A stretch of 64,000 bases of DNA from Virgibacillus proomii (GCF_018916875.1 NZ_JAHLNO010000028.1:62001-126000); one strand, 5' to 3'; positions 53,364 through 62,807 are shown, counted from the stretch's first letter. Numbers and translations are program-made. The notes: generated by a model not told the origin, from the letters alone.

Positions 53364-53691
53364 TTTTATCCCGAATGTAAGGTCCGTAAGACTCGGACTT
53401 CACGAAGAAGTGAAGTAGGAGATAACGGCACCTAAATTCCAGATTCACTTAGGTCCACAAGACAAGGAAAGCTACGTAGCTACGCATCGCACGTAGAAAA
53501 AGTGTACTTCTTTTTCAAGGACAGGATATGCTTCGACAGCAATACACCGCACGCAGAAAAAGTGTACTTCTTTTTCAAGGACAAGGAAAGCTGCGTAACT
53601 TTTTCAAGGATGCCCAAGATTTTAGCGTTTGTGCTACTTCTATCGGTAGGGGGGTGGAGGAAACCTCCTACTGATAGAAGTTATACTTTAT
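53364..53691 (+). repeat. Composite repeat with hairpin module and 60-bp units
   Basis: The stem GAAT-AGGTCCGT...ACGGCACCT-ATTC encloses an inner GGACTTCAC/GTGAAGT hairpin. Two or three 60-bp-type units follow (53485-53600), then the terminal hairpin TATCGGTAGGGGGG/CCTCCTACTGATA and ACTTTAT. It lies between the regulator and the PTS operon. Confidence 0.88.
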
Positions 53692-53928
53692 TTAACATAA
53701 AAACCATTTGTATTCATACATGATAGGTATATCAGACGTAATTATAACTTTATTAACGCTTCACCATGTTTAAAAGAGCGAAGGGAATGTTTCATTTTAA
53801 TTGTATTGTTAACTTTCTTTAATGGGATTAAAAAAGAAATATTCAAGTCCAAAGCATTACTGCAACTAGATGGTTGCCATTGGAGTTTTCTAACATCCCT
53901 ATTAGTCAAAGTTTACAGGATAATTCTA

Positions 53929-53960
53929 TTGAATACAACTTTTTTAATTGTTATAACAAT
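53929..53960 (+). promoter_or_regulatory. Promoter with overlapping operator palindrome for the chb/cel operon
   Basis: TTGAAT (53929-53934), a 17-base spacer and TATAAC (53952-53957) form a sigma-A-type promoter. The perfect 14-base palindrome ATTGTTATAACAAT (53947-53960) covers the -10 box, and a related half-site TTGTTATTTACAA follows at about 53970-53982. This is where a GntR/HutC repressor would be expected to bind. Confidence 0.6.
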
Positions 53961-54072
53961 ATATTTAAATTGTTATTTACAACGAATTAATTGTATGGTA
54001 CATTTTGAGTAGCAATCCAATCATATATGTAACTTCATTAATTTGACAAACGTTGTAAAGGAGAGCATAAAA

Positions 54073-55377
54073 ATGGCATTAAAACTAGTAGTAATTGGTG
54101 GAGGTTCTAGCTATACACCAGAAATTATTGAAGGGATTATTTTACGCCATTCCTCTTTTCCGGTAGAAGAAATCGTATTAGTAGATATAGAAGAAGGGAG
54201 AGACAAGCTTGAAATTGTTGGAAACCTGGCTAAACGGATGATTGAAAAATCTAATAAAGACATTCACTTATCGTGGACATTAGACAGAAGAGAAGCTTTA
54301 AAAGGTGCTGATTTTGTTTCGACTCAAATCCGAGTTGGCGGACTGGAGGCGAGATCTAAAGATGAGCGTATTCCACTGAGTCACGGGTATATTGGGCAAG
54401 AAACAAATGGTGCAGGTGGAATATTTAAAGCTTTACGGACTATCCCTGTTTTAATAGAACTGGCAAACGATGTACATGAGCTTTGTCCGAATGCTTGGAT
54501 TATTAATTTCACCAATCCTGCAGGTATTGTTACGGAAGCGTTATTAAAACATTCGCCACACAAAAAGGTAATCGGTGTCTGTAACATTCCATATAATATG
54601 CGCTACTCAGCTGCTGAAGTACTAAACGTGAAACCAGAGGATGTAATGATTGAATTTGTCGGCTTGAATCACTATGTATTTGGTCGAAAAGTTTTAGTCA
54701 ATGGAATCGATCGCACACAAGAAATATTAAAAAAAGTTACTGAAGGATTGGATTATTTACCAGCAAATATTATTAATCTTGGCTGGTCTAAAACTTTTAT
54801 TGAAGCCACTTCTCTCATTCCAAATCCATATCATCAGTACTATTTCCAAACAGCTGATGTACTAAAAAAAGATATACAATCATTACAAGAAAATGGCACA
54901 CGAGCAGAAGTTGTACAAAGACTGGAAAAATCCTTGTTTGAACTATATAAAAATCCTGATTTACATGAAAAACCTGAGGAATTAGAAAGACGAGGAGGTG
55001 CGTTCTATAGCAATGTAGCATGCAGTTTAATGGACTCTATTTATAATGATAAAGCAGATGTTCAAACAGTTAATACATTAAACAACGGGGCGATACCGGA
55101 ATTACCAATTGATTCCGTTATTGAGGTGAATTGTGTAATTACTAAAGATGGTCCTAAGCCGCTTGCAGTTGGTTTTTTACCACAAAGTATCAAAGGACAT
55201 ATTTATCAAATGAAGGCATTTGAAGAGCTGGTTATTCGTGCAAGTATATCTGGTGATTATAATGACGCTTACTTGGCGATGGTAATGAATCCATTAGTAG
55301 CAGATGAAACCGATAGCAAGATCATTCTTGACGAGTTGTTACAAGCTCACCAAGCTTACTTGCCACAATTTTTTTAA
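54073..55377 (+). CDS. 6-phospho-beta-glucosidase, glycoside hydrolase family 4
   Basis: A 434-residue NAD+- and metal-dependent GH4 enzyme (CelF/LicH/ChbF type) that hydrolyses phosphorylated beta-disaccharides. The N-terminal Rossmann motif KLVVIGGGSSYTPEII, the GQETNGAGGIFKALR segment, INFTNPAGIVTEAL and VCNIPYNM are diagnostic. ATG 54073 follows AAAGGAGAG; the frame extends ten codons upstream. It is first in an operon with EIIC, EIIA and EIIB of a cellobiose/chitobiose-type PTS. Confidence 0.92.
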   Translation: MALKLVVIGGGSSYTPEIIEGIILRHSSFPVEEIVLVDIEEGRDKLEIVGNLAKRMIEKSNKDIHLSWTLDRREALKGADFVSTQIRVGGLEARSKDERIPLSHGYIGQETNGAGGIFKALRTIPVLIELANDVHELCPNAWIINFTNPAGIVTEALLKHSPHKKVIGVCNIPYNMRYSAAEVLNVKPEDVMIEFVGLNHYVFGRKVLVNGIDRTQEILKKVTEGLDYLPANIINLGWSKTFIEATSLIPNPYHQYYFQTADVLKKDIQSLQENGTRAEVVQRLEKSLFELYKNPDLHEKPEELERRGGAFYSNVACSLMDSIYNDKADVQTVNTLNNGAIPELPIDSVIEVNCVITKDGPKPLAVGFLPQSIKGHIYQMKAFEELVIRASISGDYNDAYLAMVMNPLVADETDSKIILDELLQAHQAYLPQFF

Positions 55378-55395
55378 AAATTGGGAGGGTTATCC

Positions 55396-56682
55396 ATGGA
55401 TAATAAAATTATGCAAAAGTTCATTGAAATTGCTGGTCGTATTGGATCACAACGTCATCTTGTAGCAATACGTGACGGGTTTGTTGCTATTATGCCTTTG
55501 ATTATAGTAGGATCTTTAGCTATATTAATTAATAATTTTCCTCCATTTGGATCCTTTAACTTTGTGGAGTGGATGAATACAATCTTTGGTGAGGGCAATT
55601 GGCAGGCAGTAGGGGGAAGTATTTGGAATGGCACATTTGCCGTATTAGCTCTTTTAGTAACCTTTGCAATCGCGTATAATTTAGCTAAGTCGTATGAAGT
55701 AGATGGGTTAGCGGCTGGTATAATTGCAGCATCCGGTTTTATTATGTTGGTACCGATTACAGAAGATGGTGGACTAAATATAGGTTGGTTAGGAACACAA
55801 GGATTATTTGTCGGTATCATTCTTGCTTTAATTGTAACTGAACTTTTCCGAATACTTATAAGCTCCAAGATGACAATAAAAATGCCAGAAGGTGTTCCGG
55901 ATGGTGTGGCCAGATCCTTTGAAGCTTTAATACCTGCAGTGATCATATTAATTATACTTGGATTTTTCCAAGCGCTTATGAATGTGTTTGCTAATATAAG
56001 CATTTTTGAAGTGATTTTTAATATACTTCAGGAGCCATTACAGGGACTCGGAAATACGTTACCTGCTGCCATGCTTGTTTCTTTTTTAAATCATCTGCTC
56101 TGGTTCTTCGGATTACACGGTACGAATATTATAGGTTCGGTTATTGAACCGGTATATTTACCGTTAATTGAAGAAAATCTTAACCTATTCAAGGATGGCA
56201 TGTCAGCATTTGATGTTCCAAATATTGTAACTAAACCATTTTTGGATTCATTTGTATTTATTGGGGGAAGCGGTACCACAATTGCTCTATTAATTGCTAT
56301 CTTTATTGTTATTCAAAAGGAGAAAAATCATCCTTATCGACAAGTTGCTAAACTATCTGCTCCGGCTGGAATATTTAATATCAATGAGCCCGTTATCTTT
56401 GGATTACCAATTGTGTTGAACCCTGTTATGTTGATTCCATTTATCTTGGTTCCGGTAACCTTAACAATTACATCGTACATTGCTTTAGCCACAGGTCTAG
56501 TACCTAGAACAGTTGCTATTTTACCGTGGACAACACCACCAATTTTAAGTGGATATCTTGTAACAGGAGGAAGTTGGCGGGGAATCGCTCTACAAATCGT
56601 TAATTTAGTTATCGCTATTGCAATGTATATACCATTCATCTTGGCAGGAACAAGAACAATGAAACGAAATGGGGAAAAATAA
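55396..56682 (+). CDS. PTS system lactose/cellobiose-type EIIC component
   Basis: A 428-residue membrane permease of the Lac family, with about ten hydrophobic helices. Family motifs are RDGFVAIMPLIIVGSLAILI near the start, HLLWFFGLHGTNI in the middle and FNINEPVIFGLPIVLNP, a conserved substrate-binding loop. ATG 55396 follows GGGAGGG; the frame extends five codons upstream. The stop overlaps the EIIA start by one base. Confidence 0.93.
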   Translation: MDNKIMQKFIEIAGRIGSQRHLVAIRDGFVAIMPLIIVGSLAILINNFPPFGSFNFVEWMNTIFGEGNWQAVGGSIWNGTFAVLALLVTFAIAYNLAKSYEVDGLAAGIIAASGFIMLVPITEDGGLNIGWLGTQGLFVGIILALIVTELFRILISSKMTIKMPEGVPDGVARSFEALIPAVIILIILGFFQALMNVFANISIFEVIFNILQEPLQGLGNTLPAAMLVSFLNHLLWFFGLHGTNIIGSVIEPVYLPLIEENLNLFKDGMSAFDVPNIVTKPFLDSFVFIGGSGTTIALLIAIFIVIQKEKNHPYRQVAKLSAPAGIFNINEPVIFGLPIVLNPVMLIPFILVPVTLTITSYIALATGLVPRTVAILPWTTPPILSGYLVTGGSWRGIALQIVNLVIAIAMYIPFILAGTRTMKRNGEK

Positions 56683-57011
56683 TGATTAGAAAAGAAGAAT
56701 TACAACAATTATCATTTTCCATTATTTTACATGCCGGAAATGCTCGTTCGCTTTCTATGGAAGCGATATCAAGGGCGAGAGTAAATCAAATAGAAGAAGC
56801 TCGCAATATGATAGGAGAAGCTGAAACTGAATTTATCGAAGCACACCACTTACAAACAAAGCTGCTACAACAAGAGGCAGAAGGAAAGCATACAGAAGTA
56901 TCAATTATCCTTGTTCATGCACAAGATCACTTAATGACAGCAATGACAGTAAAAGATTTAGCCATAGAAATGATCCATATGTATGAAAAAATAGAGGAGG
57001 AAAAATGTTGA
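56682..57011 (+). CDS. PTS system lactose/cellobiose-type EIIA component
   Basis: A 109-residue helical protein that carries phosphate from HPr to EIIB. The phosphorylated histidine is His79 in VHAQDHLMTAM, and the N-terminal HAGNARSLSMEA motif is typical of the family. Translation is coupled to EIIC (TAATG overlap) and overlaps EIIB by seven bases. Confidence 0.93.
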   Translation: MIRKEELQQLSFSIILHAGNARSLSMEAISRARVNQIEEARNMIGEAETEFIEAHHLQTKLLQQEAEGKHTEVSIILVHAQDHLMTAMTVKDLAIEMIHMYEKIEEEKC

Positions 57012-57313
57012 AGATTATCCTTGTTTGTTCTGCAGGTATGTCTACATCCTTGCTTGTTAAAAAAATGAAAGAAGCTGCTGAGAACAGAAAATTAGAAGCA
57101 GATATTCGTGCAGTAGCAGAAACTCAACTGAAACATGAACTTGATCAGCTTGATGTTGTATTAATTGGACCACAAGTTCGTTATTTAGCAACAAAAATTA
57201 AAGCTCAGCTTGAACCAAAAGGGATAGCGGTAGATGTAATTGATCAAGTGGCCTATGGAATGATCCAAGGAGAGAAAGTGTTAGATCAAGCACTATCTTT
57301 AGTTAATCATTAA
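57005..57313 (+). CDS. PTS system lactose/cellobiose-type EIIB component
   Basis: A 102-residue protein with the phosphocysteine loop VCSAGMSTSLLVKKM, the active cysteine being Cys8. It phosphorylates the sugar during transport by the adjacent EIIC. It overlaps the EIIA end and is followed after 66 bases by a terminator. Confidence 0.93.
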   Translation: MLKIILVCSAGMSTSLLVKKMKEAAENRKLEADIRAVAETQLKHELDQLDVVLIGPQVRYLATKIKAQLEPKGIAVDVIDQVAYGMIQGEKVLDQALSLVNH

Positions 57314-57379
57314 AAAATATTTTAATACTGTAATGAATTACTCTATACAAAAAGAAAATTCACACTGAAAATGCTTGTT

Positions 57380-57416
57380 AAAACCTGCTTAAATTTGAAT
57401 ATAGCAGGTTTTTTTA
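57380..57416 (+). terminator. Terminator of the GH4-PTS operon
   Basis: AAACCTGCT pairs with AGCAGGTTT around a 13-base loop, followed by a T-run. A hairpin-module repeat starts directly behind it. Confidence 0.85.
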
Positions 57417-57417
57417 T

Positions 57418-57606
57418 TTTATCCCGCATGTAAGGTGCCGTAAGACTCCCACTTTTAAGAGCCTGAGTTGGTACAAAAGGGTCTAAGTGGGAGAAAACGG
57501 TACCTAAATGCCCGATTCGTTCAAGTGCTTTTAGGTCATACCCTTCTGGTACTAACATTCAGTAGGAGATGGAAGAAAACTCCTACTGAATGAAGTTTCA
57601 CTTTAT
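57418..57606 (+). repeat. Hairpin-module repeat, long form
   Basis: Nearly identical to 48559-48746. Here the second stem is fully complementary, CTCCCACTT/AAGTGGGAG, where the other copy reads AAGTTGGAG. A fragment of the 5' module (TAGCTTCTTTTAGCTTAAGC) follows to about 57680. Nothing else is recognised up to the catabolite site at 57898. Confidence 0.93.
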
Positions 57607-57897
57607 AGGAATCTGTTTTTTATGGTAGCTTCTTTTAGCTTAAGCCCTCAAGCTGTAGAACTTCTTTCTAAGATAAGTCAAGCAAAAAGTTTCATTTCTA
57701 AGCTTTGTATCTTCCCAGTATCTATTAAATTTTAATAGAATCAACATAACTCTTGATTAAAATAGTTTTCATATATATAATTAAAATGTAAATAGTTATC
57801 AAAATGAATTTTTGAAAGAAAATCATATTAAAACCGATTTTCGTAGGATTCCTGGCTGAGTAGTTCTAGAGAGTTCACCTTATATCCATGGATTTAA

Positions 57898-57911
57898 AGT
57901 AAACGGTTTCA
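57898..57911 (+). promoter_or_regulatory. Candidate CcpA cre site
   Basis: AGTAAACGGTTTCA matches the cre consensus TGWAANCGNTNWCA with one mismatch, at its first base. It lies about 75 bases before the ruined PTS gene, so it probably governed carbon repression of that operon and may still affect nanE. Confidence 0.5.
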
Positions 57912-57973
57912 AATAAAGGTGTATATGCATCATAAAACTGTTAAAAAACAAAAAGGAGAATGAGGTGCTGACA

Positions 57974-58568
57974 TGGAAAAGGCTTTTTTGAAAAGGCACA
58001 ACGATTTGGTAAGTCATTTATGCTTCCTATCGCTGTGTTACCAGCTGCAGGGTTGTTTCTTGGAATTGGAGGGGCATTAAGTAACCCTGCAACAATCGAA
58101 GTATATTCTTTCCTGGATCAAAAATGGTTACAAGCTATTTTTATCAGATTGCGCTAATTGAGCAAAAAAGACGGCTTGCGTTCCTTCAATTAACGTTCCA
58201 TCAATAATCATGGATCCACCAAGGCTGGTCGTCCAAAATGTTTGGTTTGTTTTGGTTTTTCCTATATTACGTTACGTTTCGCTTTGCGATTAGCAAGTTT
58301 AATTTAAAAACACCCGGACGAAAGGATGAAGAAATGGAAGACTACAAAAGAACAAGCTCTTGCTATTATAAATGGTCTCGGAGGTAAAGCTAATATCAAA
58401 GATGTTGATAATTGCGCAACTCGTTTACGAGTAAGTGTGTATAACCCAGAGCACGTACAAATAGAAACATTGATGAAAACAGGGGCAAAAGGCGTCGTTG
58501 CTAAGGGCAGTGGTATTCAAGTGATTTATGAACCTGAAGTGACGACAATAAAAAAGGAGAGTTATGAT
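57974..58568 (+). pseudogene. Glucose/N-acetylhexosamine-type PTS EIIBC gene, deleted and rearranged
   Basis: The remnant starts at ATG 57974 after AAAAGGAGAATGAGG. A one-base loss in a T-run near 57990 shifts frame; the restored frame reads GKSFMLPIAVLPAAGLFLGI and GGALSNPATIEVYSFLDQKW. Most of EIIC is then missing. About 58142-58258 encodes EIIC sequence on the opposite strand (FWTTSLGGSMIIDGTLIEGT, then QAVFFAQLAQSD). Forward again, [16 protein letters not shown] marks the EIIC end, and after another frame change an EIIB domain ([20 protein letters not shown], Cys in DNCATRLR) runs to the nanE start. No functional permease can be made. Confidence 0.88.
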
Positions 58569-59264
58569 ATGTATTTAAAGCAATTAAAGAATCAACTAAT
58601 TGTCTCCTGCCAAGCATTAGAGAATGAACCATTACATTCCTCAGAAATTATGGCAAAAATGGCATTAGCTGCTGTTGAGGGGGGAGCAAAAGGAATTAGA
58701 GCCAACTCTGTAGCTGATATAAAAGCGATTAAACAACAAGTAAATGTTCCTATAATAGGAATTATTAAACAAGATTATCCAGATAGTGATGTTTACATTA
58801 CACCAACAATTAAGGAAGTAAAGGCCTTATTATCTGTAGGAACAAACATCATAGCGATGGATGCAACAATGAGAAGACGTCCAAACGATCAACGCTTGAA
58901 AGAGATGATCTCATTTATCAGGGAACAATCAGTTGCTATGGTTATGGCAGATATTTCGACGGTTGATGAAGCGAAACGTGCAGAAAAGCTTGGATTTGAT
59001 TGTGTATCAACGACATTAGTTGGATATACCGAAGAAACAAAAGATCAACATATAGCAACAAATGACTTTACATTATTAAGGGAGATGATTACTCAATTAT
59101 CTATACCGGTGATCGCAGAAGGTAAAATAGATTCGCCGCAAATGGCGCTTCAAGCTCTAATTAATGGTGCTTACTTTGTTGTAGTAGGAAGTGCCATCAC
59201 TAGACCGCAAATCATCACGAAAAAATTTACCGATGAAATGGAAAAATATAGCGCCAACGAATAA
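58569..59264 (+). CDS. nanE: N-acetylmannosamine-6-phosphate 2-epimerase
   Basis: A 231-residue TIM-barrel enzyme converting ManNAc-6-P to GlcNAc-6-P. Family features are [48 protein letters not shown] and [13 protein letters not shown] start at ATG 58569, behind AAAAAGGAG with nine-base spacing. The frame is open to 58326 and would fuse an EIIB domain, but the EIIC part in front is in a different frame, so I take that fusion as a by-product of the decayed PTS gene. The enzyme is intact although its likely sugar permease is lost. Confidence 0.9.
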   Translation: MYLKQLKNQLIVSCQALENEPLHSSEIMAKMALAAVEGGAKGIRANSVADIKAIKQQVNVPIIGIIKQDYPDSDVYITPTIKEVKALLSVGTNIIAMDATMRRRPNDQRLKEMISFIREQSVAMVMADISTVDEAKRAEKLGFDCVSTTLVGYTEETKDQHIATNDFTLLREMITQLSIPVIAEGKIDSPQMALQALINGAYFVVVGSAITRPQIITKKFTDEMEKYSANE

Positions 59265-59272
59265 GTTGGTTG

Positions 59273-60079
59273 CTATATTTTCTTGTATTCTTCTAATTTT
59301 TTCAGTGTTTGTCGATAAGAACGGATTGCTTCTTCGTCGGATAATAAAATCATACTAAGTATATCTAAACAAATCAAAATAGATAGTTGACTATTCATAA
59401 ATCCTTTTAAATGATATAGATGTAAACTTGAGGTATACAGAATCAAATCGGATTGATTTGCTAAAGCGGTCTCTGAAAAATTAGTAATAGAAATTATTTT
59501 TGCACCATTGGACTTTGCAACCTTTATACTGTCAATAACCTCTCTTGTCTGTCCGGAAGAAGAAATAGCAATAACGATGTCTGTTGAAGAGAGAATGGAA
59601 GCATTGATGATCATACCATGAGAATCAATATGTGTATCAACGCTAAATCCCATTCTTGATAGCCTGATTTTTAATTCTTGTGCTGATAAACCAGAACTGC
59701 CAAGACCATAAACATGAATTTGTCTAGCACTTCGGATCCAGTTTGCAGCTAGTTCGTAATCCTTGATCTCTGCTACTGAATGTGTTGATTTTATAACAGC
59801 ATGATAAAATTGAGCAACTGTTTCAATTGTTTCACCTAATTCAAACGTTTGTTCCACGGCATCACGTAACAATATTTTAAACTCAACAAAATTTTTTGTA
59901 CCAATTTTTTTGCAGAATCGTGTAATCGTAGCAATGGATACATCTATTTTATCTGCTAATTCCTGAATATGAATATTCAACAAATTTTGGCTGTTGTTTA
60001 TCACATAATCGGCGACTTTTTTTTCGGTTTTACTTAGTGTTTGATATTTCAAGAGAATATGGTCAAGAATAGAGCCCAT
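59273..60079 (-). CDS. RpiR-family transcriptional regulator
   Basis: A 268-residue regulator with an N-terminal RpiR helix-turn-helix domain (about 1-77; LADKIDVSIATITRFCKKIG) and a C-terminal SIS sugar-phosphate domain (about 105-240; VYGLGSSGLSAQELKIRLSR and IAISSSGQTREVIDS). It is convergent with nanE, eight bases apart, and probably controlled the PTS-nanE operon in response to an amino-sugar phosphate. ATG after TGGAGGAAA. Confidence 0.9.
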   Translation of the reverse strand: MGSILDHILLKYQTLSKTEKKVADYVINNSQNLLNIHIQELADKIDVSIATITRFCKKIGTKNFVEFKILLRDAVEQTFELGETIETVAQFYHAVIKSTHSVAEIKDYELAANWIRSARQIHVYGLGSSGLSAQELKIRLSRMGFSVDTHIDSHGMIINASILSSTDIVIAISSSGQTREVIDSIKVAKSNGAKIISITNFSETALANQSDLILYTSSLHLYHLKGFMNSQLSILICLDILSMILLSDEEAIRSYRQTLKKLEEYKKI

Positions 60080-60437
60080 TGTTTATTTCCTCCACAAACA
60101 TTTATTTGTCCTGCATTAACTGATAGTAAGTCCTCTACATGAATAATTCAAAAAATGTTTAGGTGAAGTTCAACTGCTAGTAATTGTCAGATTAACCCAA
60201 CTAACTATCCATAAGAAATAAGGACATATCTAAAAACTTCTTTGATAAGACTAATACTAATTATATAAAAGTATAAGATGAATTGCTAATTGTGAACGGA
60301 AGATAATCTACATATATCTTTTCAAATAATCTAACTAATTTGTTGAAAACAGTTTAGGGGAGTTCAATTTTTTACTTTACAATTAATACCATCGTTGTTA
60401 AGCTAAAAATAGTTAAAAAATTGAACCTGGACCTTTA
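60080..60437. other. Non-coding gap upstream of the riboswitch
   Basis: No gene or repeat recognised. It must hold the promoter of the rpiR-type gene (leftward) and that of the riboswitch transcript (rightward). Confidence 0.5.
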
Positions 60438-60529
60438 AACACTAGGGGAGCTAGAGAATAGCTGAGAAGAACATGTATGTTTTGACCCTTCGTACCCGAA
60501 CAGGATAATGCCTGCGTGGGAAAGTGTAG
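60438..60529 (+). ncRNA. TPP riboswitch (THI element)
   Basis: The conserved core is clear: AGGGGAGC, GCTGAGA, GACCCTT, ACCCGAACAGGATAATG and CCTGCGTGGGAA, in the right order and spacing. The closing stem ACACT/AGTGT is present at the ends. TPP riboswitches repress thiamine synthesis or uptake genes when thiamine pyrophosphate is abundant. No thiamine gene follows; the next intact gene is lipM, 437 bases on. Confidence 0.95.
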
Positions 60530-60538
60530 TCATATTTG

Positions 60539-60570
60539 GCTGCATTCACGTGGTGGATGCAGCTTATTTT
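60539..60570 (+). terminator. Expression-platform terminator of the TPP riboswitch
   Basis: GCTGCATTCAC pairs with GTGGATGCAGC around a three-base loop, followed by TTATTTT. Starting nine bases after the aptamer, it looks like the regulated terminator. Confidence 0.8.
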
Positions 60571-60966
60571 ATACGTTAAGAGGGATAAATTTTTTAAGTG
60601 AACGTTCTTTAACCGTGAAAATTTCTAATGGCATTTGTAAAAGTATGGTTATGCTACAGCTTGTGATAAGTAAAGAGCGACTAATCCTTTCACTTTATAA
60701 GAGATAGCGTATAGAAAAACTCCAATTCTATGACTAATTGCTTACCACTATGCAAAGTTTAATCTAAATATTGCATTATTAGGCGGACTTGTTCCTTTTT
60801 TAAAGAATTATTTCAATTTAAAAGAGATCTTTCTACAGAAAAGAATGGTTAGGGACACTCATTCACTAAACTCTCACGTAGGGATGTACAATTTACCATG
60901 CTTCTCACTTCCTCATAAATAAATATGAAAGTTTTAAAGGTTCTCTTATTCTGGAGGCGATTTTTC
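60571..60966. other. Region behind the riboswitch with no intact gene
   Basis: About 395 bases without a credible gene. A short frame at about 60755-60840 reads FNLNIALLGGLVPFLKNYF and could be the hydrophobic remnant of a lost membrane protein, perhaps the former riboswitch target. This is a guess. Confidence 0.4.
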
Positions 60967-61785
60967 ATGAAAGAACAATGGGGGCTTTTAGAAAATGTTC
61001 CTCATGATGCAACGATTAATATGGCTTTAGATGAAGCATTACTAAATTGGCATCATGAAGGAGAAATACCGCCAACATTACGTTTCTATCAATGGATTGC
61101 TCCTACTCTGTCTGTAGGACATTTTCAAAAAATAGATGGGAAAATTGATTTGGATGGTGTACGTAAGCATCAATGTCAGTTTGTACGCAGGATGACGGGA
61201 GGAAGTGCCGTCTTGCACGATGATGAATTAACTTATAGCATTGTTATTTCCGAAGAACATCCATCTATTGCTCCTACTATTCGCCAGGCGTATTATGATT
61301 TATCGAAAGGAATTCTTCAGGGGTATAACAATTTGGGGATTGAAGCAACGTATGCAGACTCACTTTCTAAAGAAAGAAGCAGTATATGTTTTGAACGACC
61401 AGCATTTTATGAATTAGTTGTTGATGGAAAAAAACTATCCGGAAATGCACAAACTAGAAAGAAAGGCATATTGCTTCAACATGGGTCCATTCCGATATCA
61501 ATAAATATCGACATGTTATTTGATTTATTTGTATTTCCAAATGAGAGAATAAAGCAAAGAAAAAAACAGGCTTTTTGGAACAAGGCAACAACCATTAGTC
61601 GGCTATTACAGGAGCATGTTTCCTATGAAATAGTAAAAGAAGCATTTAAGAAAGGTTTTTCGGATGCGTTAGATATTGAACTTAAAGCTTTCTCTTTAAC
61701 AAAGAGTCAGTGGAGTGAAGTTTATGAGTTGGCTGAAGCAAAGTATGCAAATACACCATTAAAAGGAGCGGTTTCTCATGTCTAA
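60967..61785 (+). CDS. lipM: Octanoyl-[GcvH]:protein N-octanoyltransferase
   Basis: LipM transfers octanoate from acyl carrier protein to GcvH, the first step of lipoate assembly in bacilli. The 272-residue protein has [10 protein letters not shown]-like [13 protein letters not shown], the family motif [18 protein letters not shown], and the catalytic cysteine in [15 protein letters not shown] followed by [21 protein letters not shown] 60967 follows TGGAGGCG; 14 extra upstream codons are not family-like. It overlaps lipA by eight bases. LipL would be the closest alternative, but sequence and partner favour LipM. Confidence 0.88.
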   Translation: MKEQWGLLENVPHDATINMALDEALLNWHHEGEIPPTLRFYQWIAPTLSVGHFQKIDGKIDLDGVRKHQCQFVRRMTGGSAVLHDDELTYSIVISEEHPSIAPTIRQAYYDLSKGILQGYNNLGIEATYADSLSKERSSICFERPAFYELVVDGKKLSGNAQTRKKGILLQHGSIPISINIDMLFDLFVFPNERIKQRKKQAFWNKATTISRLLQEHVSYEIVKEAFKKGFSDALDIELKAFSLTKSQWSEVYELAEAKYANTPLKGAVSHV

Positions 61786-62728
61786 AGACGCAACATATGT
61801 AAGAAAGCCGGAGTGGTTAAAAACGAAGATTAATACGAATAAATCGTATCGGGGACTAAAAAAATTAATGCGCGATAATCGATTAAACACTGTATGTGAA
61901 GAGGCGCGTTGTCCTAATTTACATGAGTGCTGGAGTGAAAGAAAGACAGCTACCTTTATGATTTTAGGTGATACATGTACAAGAGGCTGCCGCTTTTGTG
62001 CAGTAAAAACAGGATTGCCAAATGAATTAGATTGGGGCGAGCCGGAACGAGTAGCTGACTCCGTTAAAATAATGGGGCTGAAGCATGTTGTAGTAACAGC
62101 TGTTGCACGTGATGACCTATATGATGGCGGTGCAGCCGTTTTTGCGGAAACAGTTCGGGCAATAAGAAGGAAAAATCCAGGTTGTACGATTGAAATTCTT
62201 CCTTCTGATATGAAGGGGGATTATGAAAGCTTACATACGCTTATGGATAGTAATCCGGATATCTTTAACCATAATATCGAGACAGTGCGTCGTTTAACGA
62301 AACGAGTACGTGCAAAAGCTACCTATGATCGTTCATTACAATTATTACAGCGTGTAAAGGAAATTGCTCCACATACACCAACAAAATCGAGTATTATGGT
62401 CGGTTTAGGAGAGGAAAAAGAAGAAATTATCCAAGCAATGGATGATCTTTTAGCCCATCAAGTAGATATTATGACAATCGGACAGTATTTGCAGCCAACG
62501 AAAAAGCATTTAAAAGTAGAGCGTTACTATCATCCAGATGAGTTTGAAGAATTAAAGGAAATTGCATTACACAAAGGATTTAAACATTGTGAATCAGGGC
62601 CATTAGTTCGTTCTTCTTATCATGCTGATGAACAAGTAAGTCAAACGGCTGCACAAAGAAGAATTAATTATATGAAGGGCTATGAAGAACAGGAAAACCA
62701 AGTGGTTGATTTTAAGTTTACAAAGTAA
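61778..62728 (+). CDS. lipA: Lipoyl synthase
   Basis: LipA is a radical-SAM enzyme that inserts two sulfur atoms into protein-bound octanoyl groups. All six cluster cysteines are present: the auxiliary cluster at Cys40, Cys45 and Cys51 ([12 protein letters not shown]) and the SAM cluster at Cys67, Cys71 and Cys74 (CTRGCRFC). Length 316, slightly longer than usual. The start overlaps lipM, so the two-gene operon makes both halves of the lipoate pathway. In Bacillus subtilis these genes are unlinked. Confidence 0.96.
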   Translation: MSKDATYVRKPEWLKTKINTNKSYRGLKKLMRDNRLNTVCEEARCPNLHECWSERKTATFMILGDTCTRGCRFCAVKTGLPNELDWGEPERVADSVKIMGLKHVVVTAVARDDLYDGGAAVFAETVRAIRRKNPGCTIEILPSDMKGDYESLHTLMDSNPDIFNHNIETVRRLTKRVRAKATYDRSLQLLQRVKEIAPHTPTKSSIMVGLGEEKEEIIQAMDDLLAHQVDIMTIGQYLQPTKKHLKVERYYHPDEFEELKEIALHKGFKHCESGPLVRSSYHADEQVSQTAAQRRINYMKGYEEQENQVVDFKFTK

Positions 62729-62807
62729 GAGTAAGCTGCATTTACGGTGGCCCCCTTCGCTATAAATAAGCATAAAAATTGGATAGGCATGAGACTATAC
62801 ATTCTAG

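Noticed and set aside
53502-53723. 73-codon frame
   Set aside because: It is composed of 60-bp repeat units and the terminal hairpin module.
53806-54012. 68-codon frame upstream of the GH4 gene
   Set aside because: It covers the promoter and operator region and has no family-like content.
58326-59264. A PTS EIIB-NanE fusion protein
   Set aside because: The EIIC end preceding it is in a different frame, the EIIC body is deleted and inverted, and nanE has its own ribosome site and start at 58569 giving the normal family length.
60516-60707. 63-codon frame behind the TPP riboswitch
   Set aside because: It starts inside the aptamer and runs through the terminator hairpin, and the product resembles no thiamine protein.
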